This document shows, piece after piece, positions 1 to 10,724 of a stretch of DNA of 64,000 nt. Source of the DNA: Hymenolepis diminuta (Eukaryota > Platyhelminthes > Cestoda > Cyclophyllidea > Hymenolepididae); contig CAADRB010000028.1 of the NCBI GenBank assembly GCA_900708905.1, positions 538,408 to 602,407 on the forward strand. The letters are read 5' to 3'. How positions within the stretch are numbered: position 1 is the stretch's first letter; every line of letters starts with the position of its first letter. The notes beneath the pieces are model-generated. The model was not told the origin of the DNA and searched no databases. It saw only the letters and a list, made by a program, of their open reading frames with translations. The translations under genes and the position numbers were made by a program.

Positions 1-3000
1 CTAAGAAGGGAGATGTTAGAAGAAATGATAATTATTTTCCCCCGCTCCCAATATTTCTTCTTTGAATAAAAACGTATTTTCTTTCTTTATTTCCTCACCA
101 ATAAAAGACACTTGATAATTATTCGTATTTGTTTAAGCCGATACCGATTGAGTGTGAGTTTCGTTAATACACTCGTGTTGACTATAACGTGCCCTCTTAT
201 CTGCTGTGGGTTCTTAGCTTCTGTGTTAAGTTGCTATATTACCGAGTTTTCTAGATTGTTGGCTCTGCTAGATTACTATCCGAACTCCTAGTTGCCTACG
301 TTATTGCAGATTTTGAGCTCTTTCTCGTTAATAAACAAGCTTTTTTAATTATTACATAAAAGCGAATATTGACTTACGGCAGTTAAGTGTAATGAGGTCA
401 TTCCAAACCCTTCATTCGCCTGCGAATTAAAGTTTCATATTAACGTTCCGAAAGAACACAAACATTCCAAGTGGAAAGTATAATCTAATCTGCACATCTT
501 GAATATTTGCCTTGCAGATACACATTTCTTCTAAAAGGCAACTACTTTCAGGTGATGGCTTCGGTATGATTTGATAGAGTAATGCATTATTTCGCATGAT
601 TAATTCTTATCGGGAACTACATGCAAAAGACCAGAAGAGCCCGTAGAGAAAATGTATTTGTTCGATCACATTGATATGAATCGCATCAATTAAAAAAACG
701 TACTAGAAAACGGGAAAGGTCAAACATTCTCAAATCGCCGTATATCAAGAGGTTTTTTTACAGAATCTGATGATTATAAATCTCGTGATGAAAATTCTGA
801 AATTCCTTTAGCTTTCACAAGGAATGAACAAGCATAACTTTACACTAAGCATATAATTAGATAAAGTTAGTCAAGTAATGGCAAAGGATTTGAGATTAAA
901 TTAATTTATATTGTAGGCGATTGCTATTATTAGCACTCAAAATGCAAAATAACTTTACCGATTTAAATTATATGGTAGCATCAAGCCAGGAACAATAGGA
1001 ATGATCCAGTAAGGAATGAATTCAGGAGAGAACAGAAGTACAAAGTGAAGTTAGGATATCTTCGAATTCTCAAAGTATTGTGCTGCCCGCTTTCTCATAT
1101 GAGGAATACCTCGGGTCGTAATATCCAAATGCTTCAAGGCTTATTTTACAAGATTTGTCACCAGAGTACTTGGATGAGCCTGTTGGCCAGTTGGTTTATT
1201 TGAATGATTGGTCAAGCCACCACAATTTAGCCCTATCTTCTAATAACTATGAGGGGAAATATGAGATTAACATAGACGTCTCAATTCTGACTAGTCCGAT
1301 AAAATAGTACTTTGATAACAGGGGATATGAAGAATACTATAAAAAGAGGGAAATTAGATTACAATAATAGAGATTGGGAGATGTTTCCTAGTACCGGATA
1401 CCACAGTAGGTACCCTCATGCATTCCGATGAAATCCTATGTGTATTTTTATTTGTTATCCATTTATTTATTTCACATGCCAGTGCAAAAATAGTTTTGAA
1501 AATCTATTAATGGTGAAACCTTCAAGCACGCAGGAAGGGAAATATAATAATGTTTTAAGAGAATGTAGGAGCAGTAGGACTGAGAGTTAGGGAAGAAGGA
1601 AAACCTTAATTCATCAAGATTACAAAATCACAGGGCAAGTTGTTTTTTGTTTCAGTTTAAAATTGACCAAGACTGACTCATCATCATCTTCTTCCTGATG
1701 ACATGATATCATCTGTTTCCTAGCCGTACTTTTCCACAACCTCGATAAGAGAGTAGCCAGTTTGCAGATCGTTTTGATTAGTGGCGATCGATCCGATATT
1801 AAATTTTTACTTACAAAGTGTCAATAACATCGAGGGTCAACGCATACCTTTCAATTACGGTTGATGTTCGATAATAATAATAAAATATTCTGATATTTTT
1901 ATCCAGATATTTATATTTATCATATGGTGAAAATATATAATATTAATAATACAATTAAAGAATGAAACACACAATTTATTAAATTTTAGAGTTAAATTCA
2001 TAACTTATCTTTGTTTCTTTTTCCTCTTCCCTGCTGAACTATAAAGTTTGTTCTTATTACTTACGTAATGTGATGATGGGCAATGAGAGGTAATAGTAAT
2101 AAATTTATTTTTCTCCAAATTGTTCCGAAAACTTATATTTATTTATAAACATTAGAAAGGATCTCTTTAATTTGTTTTAGATTCAAAGTTAAATTTATTT
2201 TAAATCATCTTGTCCTACAAGAAGACAGCCTTATTATATAAAAGCACCCCTTGAGACAGTATCGCTTTAGAAAAGTTAGCTTATCTCTCTGTCGCCGAAG
2301 CAGGTGCAGGAATAGTAAATAAGGACAGGTCTACGTCAATTCAACGAATCAATCTCACATATTTTCATCTATTCGCGAAAATTACTTACGTGGATTTTTG
2401 GATGCGGTGCATACAAATTCACTGCTATTTGTGCATGTTTTCTACCTCAAGTATGCTATGCCTTCACATTATTTTCCAATTAGTCATTTTATAATTATTA
2501 AAACCCGCAGTAAGGCAAAAATTTTTATAATTTTTCATTGTAGAAAAGCAACTAAAATCGGTTTACATGAAGTTCAATAAATGATAAAGAGGAGGTAGGA
2601 AAGATGCCGAGAATAAAATCCAAGTATTAAAGAGTCTTACATCATTCAATTTTTTAGTCCGAGTTGTATAATATTTATTTTGCGGTAGTTCACGTTCAGA
2701 ATTCGAATATCATTATTCGTGTTTCGTATTATTGAGGATATTCTCGTGCACGGTATCCAATGTTTATTGACCGGTCGTTTAATTATAATGATCAATCTTT
2801 CTACTCCATACTTTTTTTCTTTCAAAGGTTAAGAATGTAGAATGATCTTGGACGATATTAAGCGAGTTGTATGTTCTTTACTTAGCAGAGCCGAGATAGC
2901 TATTATTAATATACACTTTTAAGCAAACTTTCAATATTCTTGGTTAAAGTTCATCCAGTGAAAAGTAAAAGCATTGTCTTTGAAAATTCCTATTATTTTA

Positions 3001-3932
3001 ATTCCCATACTGATCAAATTTTTTTCTGGGTTTTCTGAATCTGGACGTTAATCCTCTGTCCAGACAGGAATATTTGTCTCCAAGTCTGTTAGATTTTTAA
3101 ATTTATTACGACTTTCCTCTCAATGTACTGTGACTCTATAGTGAACCGTTCCATCTGCCGTACATATTTAACGTGCAGGTCACCTTTGAAAAACTCGTTA
3201 AGCTCCAAACATCTTAAAACGCTTTTGTTGTCATTTCCACTGCACCCCTTCCCGAACTCACATCACCAGCCATATACGGTCTCATTCCATTGTATATGCT
3301 CTTGTCCTCAGTATCCTCCCAGAACACTCCACCTCATTTTAATCTGCCCTGTTTTCTCTTTAAAGTTTTCTATTAGTAAACCTGTAAGTCCCAACTACTT
3401 TTTCTTTTATCCTGTTGTTTCAATGAAAAGTGGAATCAGTTTTAAGATAGTCTGTAGAATACCTAGGGACCAAATATAAACACCCAGATATCAGTTAAAC
3501 TTAAAAAAGCAAAGGAAGAGGATGGAGAAATGTGGAGATTTCTCTGGAGCTCAAGTTGTTGACGTCATGTCTTTGTGCCCAAGACAATCAGAACATGAGA
3601 AGGCTAAGCATTCAGTATGATAGGAGATTAATTTTCCTGATACAATTTTCGCGAGTACATTTATTCTGATTATCACTTCATTACTAAATCTTTCACTATT
3701 CTTCCTACTCGATGTGCTTTATATCTGGTGAATCAGATGAAATGTGAGATAAAATTAGATCTTGTAGAACCAGATTTATCATGTATATTGGAGACTAAAA
3801 ACGTTTATGGCGTGAATGTCGTTTGATTAAGTTGACTTGGAACACTAAGGTGATTTCATCATGTGAAACGATGCACGCCTTATTGAAATTATACCGAAGC
3901 TGCCACGTGAAATCAGAATCCTTTTGAAAGAC
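1..3932. other. Intergenic, no supported gene
   Basis: AT-rich DNA with stops in all frames. The longest open stretch, 3123-3479 on the + strand, is low-complexity in composition. Its region near 3290-3350 has a Cys/His pattern faintly like the C-terminal zinc-binding tail of non-LTR retrotransposon proteins, but this is too weak to call. One copy of a dispersed repeat lies at 1171-1235. I see no exon with matching splice sites and no RNA gene. Confidence 0.6.
1171..1235 (+). repeat. Dispersed repeat family R2, copy 1 (diverged)
   Basis: Resembles the copies at 19772, 29811 and 46831. The shared core reads 'ttgaccagttgatttaatt', then 'aatggttggtca' and a Cys-poor AT tail. This is the most diverged of the four copies. 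I recognise no coding capacity and no terminal structure. Confidence 0.4.
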
Positions 3933-5514
3933 ATGGTCAGAGGAAGGGCGCACATCCAAGAAGTCCAGGTAAGATTGAATTTTAAACTTGGAGTATTTGA
4001 ATACTTCTTTGGGAAATTTATATAAATTTCTTATTTATAGGGGAATGACGGATTTGGAACGGCTTCGTCACATTTACCTGTTGTAAGTCAAAAACTGACC
4101 GTACTTAAATATAACATCTATTCTATTAGTGAAATGGGGTTCTTAGAGTTCGGCATTAAAGTTAAACTTTTTGTGTTGAACAATTTGAGTTAGGATGCAC
4201 AAAAAGGGTTTGATGATTCCCTTTTATTAAAAAACGATTGATAATAAACCTTTTGTGGCCCTGTTTGATAGTAGCATTCCCATGTGCAATGAATTTCTTT
4301 AAGGCAATGTAACAAAGTCTCTTAATTTTTCAATTATGATTCGCCTTATAACTACCGAAGTCTGCTAATACATTAATGCAAAATGAATCTCCCTTGCCTT
4401 TTATTTAATATTTTAAATTTAATGATTTATTTCTCTCTGATCTATTTTAACAGATTCATTCTGGGTATTTTTTTCATAAAGAATATAAAATTATTTGTTA
4501 TAATCGAATGTAATAAATTTTAGACAAAACCTAAGGCAGATGTAGTTCGAATAGATCCTACAACAAGGAAAAATAACAACATCTACAATGGACTATTTGA
4601 ACTCCAAGGAGAGGCTTGTAACCAAGTGGTAAATTAAAATAAATTTTCTAAGTTAAACACGTAATATCTATTACATTTAAATTATATATTTTTTATAAGA
4701 ATACATCTAAATTTATCAACTGAATGAAAACTTACCTTTTTTGCTTAAATAGGATGGAATCAAATATTTGCCTCAAGAAAAAACAAATTTCGTGAGCAAA
4801 TGTAGGGAATTTATCGATTTCTGCTTTATGGGTGAAAAAACGACACCACTTTATCGCATGTTTAAAGAGAGACTTAAATATGATTATCGAGACTTTCCTA
4901 GAGTAATCAGTGACCTTGACAAAGAGGTTCTCTTTAAATTTCAAAGTAATCCTCTTAAAACGGCCTGTAGCGTATTCGAAGCCTGTCGAAATTCCATACC
5001 ATTTAAACAAGCCTGCTGCCTTCTTTGCAAGATATACAGGCCTTGGAATGAAACTTCATACGAGGATATGTTGAAAGAATTATGCAAAGTTTGGTTTTCT
5101 GTGGATCCAGAAGAATTGTCTAGAATTGCAAATATGAGACAATATTTATTTCAGCATTTCTACGAAGGAAATTTATATCGACCGAGGATTGGCGGTGTGA
5201 AAATAGAAGGAATGCATTGGGGTTGCAAATTCTGGCAGATGTATAGGGAATCCCATTTCAAAATTTATTCAGCAAATCATTCCCCCTTAGTGAATTTCAG
5301 TTCTTTTACATATTGGGGTACTCCACCAGGCTTTTTATTGACGAAGTCCCTTTTTTTCGGTGTTAGCATCCCTTTTGAAATGAGTGTCATATTTCCGATG
5401 GTCTGCTATGACTTGAGGTACTTTAATTTTACTTTAAATGACGTTCGGCTGAGACTTATTCTTCAAAGAGATAAATGGGGAAAATTATACACGGCTTATT
5501 TCATTTATTTTTAA
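3933..5514 (+). CDS. Unrecognised four-exon gene, 314 aa hypothetical protein
   Basis: Exons 3933-3968, 4041-4082, 4524-4628 and 4753-5514 join through canonical GT-AG introns (72, 441 and 124 nt), all in phase 0. They give one continuous frame of 315 codons including the stop. An AATAAA lies 20 nt after the stop codon, which supports the 3' end. The large last exon has protein-like composition. It is rich in Cys, Trp and aromatic residues, with a Cys cluster around the stretch CRNSIPFKQACCLLCKIYR and a basic, aromatic second half. I see no signal peptide, membrane segment or known motif, and I do not recognise the family. The start is uncertain: the first ATG after an upstream in-frame TGA was used, and the frame stays open a little 5' of it, so a further 5' exon is possible. 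The 5' exons are short and less certain than the last one. Confidence 0.62.
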
Positions 5515-5533
5515 TTGAATTTTCGCAAGCAGC

Positions 5534-5539
5534 AATAAA
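5534..5539 (+). terminator. Poly(A) signal AATAAA of the unknown gene
   Basis: Canonical AATAAA 20 nt downstream of the TAA at 5512-5514, followed by a T-rich stretch ending in 'tttttgtgctcc'. This fits a cleavage/polyadenylation site with a very short 3' UTR. Confidence 0.55.
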
Positions 5540-6360
5540 TTTTCTTATTTTTTGTGCTCCGCTTCATTGGTATCTCCCAGTACGTCAAATTTATTTAAAA
5601 ACCAAGGATTAATTAAAGTTATCTTCGTCACTTTGGTAAGAAAGTTCTCGGTTGCAGATTAAGATGATTTACTGATGCTTAGGTTTTCAGGTAAGAGAAC
5701 AGAGGAATAACATTCTATAAATGCGTTACCCAAGGCAGGAATTCCATTTACGGAACTTTATGACCCCTACTCAGTATTGAAAATATCGATCCCGCTTAAG
5801 CTCTACTAAAAGAAAGATGGGAATGGTACAACTTCCCATTTCTTAAACTCGCGCAATTTCAGATGTTAACTATAATAATGTTAGGGTCATCTATCGGGGC
5901 CACATCTATCGAATAGATGGAATATGTCAAGTCACTCACAGTTCGGAGGTGACAGACAAGCCATCCCAATTTATTAATTAGTAAATTAGGTTTATACACA
6001 AACATTTCTTTGTTAGACGTCAGTCATGTCTCGTTGTCCGTGTCTCGGCGTGATGATCGATATCTGTTTCGGTATCTATGTGCAAACAAGCAAACACACA
6101 GCGGGACCATCCGCTGATACTGTAGTGGAGATCTTATCACCAGTTGATCAGTTCTAATCGCCAGGTGTTGATAGACATCTACTGGCTATAGTATTAACTT
6201 GCTTCAATGAGCTATATCATGAAATATGTATCCATGATGTCATAAGGGAATTTAAATCTTCGATTATTAAAATCACTGCGATTATCCCCGGTTGTCTTGA
6301 TAGCTGTTCTCCAATAGAAATGAATTTTTCACGTATCATGAAGATGTTAAAGGCAATAAG

Positions 6361-6381
6361 ATACCTTTCCAGGAAAGGTAT
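6361..6381. repeat. Perfect 21-bp palindrome
   Basis: The arms 'atacctttcc' and 'ggaaaggtat' flank a single central A, and imperfect flanking bases extend the symmetry. It is a possible dimer-binding site or hairpin, or a chance event; the context gives no function. Confidence 0.5.
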
Positions 6382-6697
6382 GCTTATATTTTACCTTCCT
6401 TCCTATTTGGTAACTGCAGCATCTTAAGCGTATATATATACATATATCTTTATGCCAAATCGTACTTGTAGTATGAGCATTAACTGATCATTTTTTGTTG
6501 GTCTGATAAAAGTACTGCATAGATTTGCATATCTGTCAATTAAGCACAGAGTCAACGTCTTCTATGTCTAGTCACAGGTTTCTGAACTAGGAGATACTTT
6601 TTTTGCAATAGATGAACCCTCTCTCTTTGATTATCATTACTAACGGGTCAATACACTGAGCTTGTTAAATTGTCTCTATCTTCTCTCACATATTCAG

Positions 6698-6991
6698 GAT
6701 TCTAATGTGGGTTTACCATTGCACAACAGTATGAGGGTGGAGGAATTTGATAAAATAGACATAAATAGTTTACCGCTGAAACCATTACGAAAGGAATTAT
6801 GCTTAAAAGAAGGTACCAGTTAAGTGTACTGAGTGGCTAAATAACAACTCATATGCTCCACTGTTCAAGAACGAGGAAAGTTAGTGTAACACTATGAGTT
6901 AGGAAACCCGTTGTTCCAGCACAAAGTTGAATCATTACAGAAGGATCTGCTCAGACAGATTCGAAAACAGTCGAGAGACCACCGGTTATAA
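6698..6991 (+). other. Two exon-like blocks, possible 3' end of an unplaced gene
   Basis: 6698-6812 follows an acceptor 'catattcag', is open for 38 codons and ends at a donor 'gaag|gtacc' in phase 1. 6927-6991 follows 'cacaaag' and continues in the matching phase for 21 codons to a TAA. The joined peptide is charged and helix-like (for example LQKDLLRQIRKQSRDHRL). No upstream exon in the right phase was found, so this may be part of a gene, a pseudogene, or chance. Confidence 0.25.
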
Positions 6992-8501
6992 AAGAGAGCT
7001 CCAAGTGTTGATGCATGATTCAAGTATCAAATATGCGTGAGTGTTCTTTCCGCTTTCTTAATTAAATTACCCATTTTTATGAAGAAGATGGAGAAAGTAT
7101 GCCAATTACGAAATAATATTTTCCTTGGTAATATAAATGTTCATTTTATCTCGATATTTATAGTGAAAATAATACTTAATGAATTGTTTATCGCAACTAA
7201 TGAATAACCTAACACAGTGCAAAATTTGTCCGAGGTAACTGAATATCGTTATACAAAGTTTCTAAAATTTATAAAATTGATATCTCTTTTCTCTCTACTG
7301 TTCTTTTGTGAATACGTTGGTATTGTTAGCTAAAAAGCTGCATTCGTCAAAAGGAACAGGATTAACTCGAGGTCGAGGAAGCAGCATCCATCCTCTGCGG
7401 ACCGTTTGGCTAAAAAGCATCGGAACTTCCCAAGGACTTCAAATGTCTGACCTTGGCATTGGGTAACGTAATGTCTCCAGTAGGATAGTACGGTCAAACT
7501 GACTTACAGCAGAAATATTTACAATTGAAATGAATACAAAACTGCTAGTGCTTTTAGGATATTTTTGAAAATCTTCAGAAAATAATTTTGGGAACACAGA
7601 TGAAAACTTCATGCTGGAGATAACTGCAAAATTTACAACACCGATATTATTAGAAAGTGCGCCTGAACCGATTGACTGATTCATCAGAGGTGACTGAGTT
7701 CATTGCCATTCCAGATAATTTATGAATGCAAAATGATAAAACTTTGAATGGGGAAAATTGTAATTAATTTGTAGAGTGAGCTACCGTTAAGCATATAATT
7801 CCATTAACTGCCAAACTACCGGCTAACCACTAAATAAGAAAAGTTATAGATGAATCATTCGAGTGTTATTAAATGAATATTAAAAAGCAAGTTCAGGGTA
7901 TTTGTCCCGATTTTCACAAGGCTGCTGAAAAGAAGGACGTCGTTAGAGTAATATGCTAATTCACCAAGACGTTTAAAACTGATCAAAGTTCTGATAATTG
8001 TCAAATATAAAGAAATATTAATCTAATAATCATAACAATAAATATATGCATTACGCAAAAATCCTCCCCTAAACATAGTAGTTCCTTGAAGTATTTGAAT
8101 TCATTAAAAGTCACAAATTAAAACACAAATTTTTCAGACGGTTTAATAATTAAATATAAGAATCAGATAGTGTTATGTTATTGTTTAAGAAATCTAAGTC
8201 TGCTTGTTTATCGTTTTAACAATTCTGAGATTTTCGTACTAGCGCTTAATGTATATTTCATGGTCGAATCTTGTCATAGGTTTGTTACATAAAACTTGCT
8301 CGTATTTAATCGATTATTTGCTTTTAGTTTTACCATTATTTCAGGTAGTTGGTATTTTATTATATCTATATATGATTATTCACTAATTAGCTGAATAAAT
8401 AGACATGAAATCACAAATAAATTTGAGTGCTTGCTATGTTGTGTTTTGGTCTTGGCTTAAAGTCACTTTATTCATATGTCATCCAATTTAGCATCAGTGT
8501 C

Positions 8502-10590
8502 ATGTCTCAATTTGGTTGCCCGATTTGTCAAGAAAGGCTGAATTCGAGCTACGGGGTTAATATATCTTCTTTACCTTGTGGACATGTCTTTCATGAGGAC
8601 TGTATTAGACGATGGCTAAAATGTCGACCATCCTGCCCTCACTGCCGCTGTCAAACAAACTCGATGCAGCTACTGAAGTTGTTCTTCAATTACGTTTATT
8701 CAGACATATCATTTAGTGGAGATGTAAGTTAATAGTTTATATGTACTGCTATTGTTATATTTGATTTAATTTAAGTTTCTTTCCTTTCTTGTTTCCAGGT
8801 TTCAAACAGTCCGACTGACCTGCTCGAGCAGAATCAAAATCTTCGCATGGAAATTTTTTCTTACAAGGATAGGATACATACTCTAGAAGAAAGCAGTAAG
8901 GAACAAGCAAAATCCATTGACGAATTCCTAAATCTCTACAATCAAACATCTGACCTTCTTAGAGAGACAAATCAGAAGTACAACCGTGCAAAGTTAGTTG
9001 ATTGTGCACTACCTGCTTACTTTTATATTCTAAAGTAGTATATTGGTGCTCTTATTCTATCGCTTTTTTCAGAGCTCAATTGGCCAGTTATCATGAGGTT
9101 CTGGCTGAAGCAGAAAGGATGAAAGAGGAATGTGCTCAGTTGCGCGAACATGTTGAACACTTGAAGGATGTGGAATTACTTATTAGGGGAAGCGAATCAA
9201 GCGCTAATGAATTGATGGGAAAGTATCGAGATCAACAAGGCCATTACTCCCCCGATGTGATTACTGAGTTGTTCAAGTGGTTAGCAGTGTTGCGCAATGA
9301 ACTCTCCGACAGTAGACTGCGTGTCACAAAGTATCGCAAAGATGCCTATCGTTTGCGTCGGGCTCATGTGTCGGCCAACAATCGGGTCTTCTGCTTGGAA
9401 AGAAAATTGGAGAATTATACCAATAGGATTTCTCAATTAGAGGCTGATATGGCGCAAATGTGTGCGCAACAAATGAATGATGTTCCTAATGTTACTACTG
9501 TTAGCGATTCCTCAATAAACCCCATTCCTCCTACTCCTTCGCCAATCAACCATTCAATCAACTCTGCAAATGATACTAGACTCGATTTGGATCGGTGTCT
9601 CAGTTTTATCGATCTAGCCACACCTGAGGTCAATTCTAAAAGCCAGAAAGTCTTTGCATCATCCATCACTAACGTAAGTGATGGTATATTATTATGATTT
9701 GAGATCAAAGGTATTAACTGGAGCGAAAGATAGCTGTCTTACTGCTTTTGGTTCTAAAAATAATTGTTCACACGCTCTTTATAGTTTGGTATTTGTTGGG
9801 TTAAATGAATGACAAGCGCGGAAAGTGTTCAAGTTTGGACTGAATACTAGGCATCGGCGTTGTGATTAGTCCTTGTATTCTCTATCATCTCTAGCACACA
9901 TTTGCATATAGAGACGAGGTATTCGGATTCCTCACCTGCATCATCAATTCGTTATCCGAACTCCTCTTCCTTCACTCCAAGCCTGTAAGGATAGTTGAAA
10001 CTAAAGTGGTAATAGTTGAGGTTTTGTCCTAATGACACCTTAATTGTAGTGATTAATGGAGGCTGCATAAGTCACATGTGAACGGCAGGGAGACTTATTG
10101 AATATCACTTAAACGATAACCATATAAAAGAGATTGGAAGTAAGTCGAGCTGGCAATCCTCCTAGGGAGTGTGGAAACACTTGCCAGCACGCATAACAGC
10201 AGAGGAGAAGTGGTAAGACGGTCGCTTCCTTTTAATGTATCTTGATCCATCCATTTCCATATTCCCAAATAGGCATGTAAGCCATATCCCTCGATTATAA
10301 CCGCGTTTTCTCTTTTTCAAATGGTTTAGGCAACCAATACGACACCACCTTTCAATCCATTTAGGACATCCACGGCAATTGGAAAGCCTAAAGCGCCCCA
10401 GAAACACTCTAGTCTCTTCAAGCTTGCCATCATGAGAGACTACGGGAAATCTTTCGATGGAATCACCACTTCTACTACTAAGAGTGCCCCCTATAATGGA
10501 TTTGGTGGACAGGAGGTAAACACAGACCCCACCAGTATCTTCAGTCGGCTAAACAAGCCCAAAAGTCTAATCACTGGAAGGAAACTGTAA
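8502..10590 (+). CDS. TRAIP-like RING-H2 E3 ubiquitin ligase
   Basis: Exons 8502-8723, 8799-8992, 9073-9673 and 10330-10590 splice in frame to 425 aa (human TRAIP is 469). Residues 6-48 form a RING-H2 finger with Cys6, Cys9, Cys26, His28, His31, Cys34, Cys45 and Cys48. It is followed by the family's 'LLKLFF' segment and a long coiled coil (about residues 80-290). A serine/threonine/proline-rich linker leads to a basic C-terminus with a 'YNGFGGQE' motif that recalls the GLGG element near the end of vertebrate TRAIP. In the family this nuclear ligase acts at stalled replication forks and at replisomes meeting crosslinks, ubiquitylating the CMG helicase. No C-terminal PCNA-binding box is evident. 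An acceptor-like 'ccaatttag' lies 12 nt before the ATG. The gene converges on the PAQR gene. The family assignment is firm; cellular role is by homology. Confidence 0.88.
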
Positions 10591-10643
10591 ACCAAAAGAT
10601 ACTCTGCATATATGCATATGTACATGTATTATTGTATATTTCT

Positions 10644-10649
10644 TTTATT
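10644..10649 (-). terminator. Poly(A) signal of the PAQR gene
   Basis: AATAAA on the minus strand (tttatt on +), about 76 nt downstream of the PAQR stop codon. It lies only 54 nt past the TRAIP-like stop codon on the other strand, so the two 3' UTRs probably overlap. Confidence 0.45.
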
Positions 10650-10724
10650 ATAACAAATTTAAAGCCAATTTAATACTCAGAAAAGAAGGTGAGGCCAAAA
10701 ATGAGAGAGGTCAGTTAGAAGAAA

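Larger units (their letters stand above)
5540..8501. other. Intergenic, mostly without genes
   Basis: AT-rich sequence between the unknown gene and the TRAIP-like gene. It holds a palindrome at 6361-6381 and two exon-like blocks at 6698-6991, listed separately. A stretch near 6040-6200 with phrases such as 'gatagacatctactggct' may be a worn SINE fragment. No RNA gene or complete ORF is supported. The promoter of the TRAIP-like gene must lie in the last part, but no clear TATA or initiator element can be singled out. Confidence 0.5.

Noticed and set aside
3123..3479. 118-codon plus-strand frame with Cys/His spacing recalling the tail of non-LTR retrotransposon proteins
   Set aside because: The similarity is limited to a few residues, there is no reverse transcriptase upstream, and composition looks like random pyrimidine-rich sequence.
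7439..7684. 81-codon minus-strand frame upstream of the TRAIP-like gene
   Set aside because: No family resemblance and no supporting signals; its length is expected by chance at this scale.
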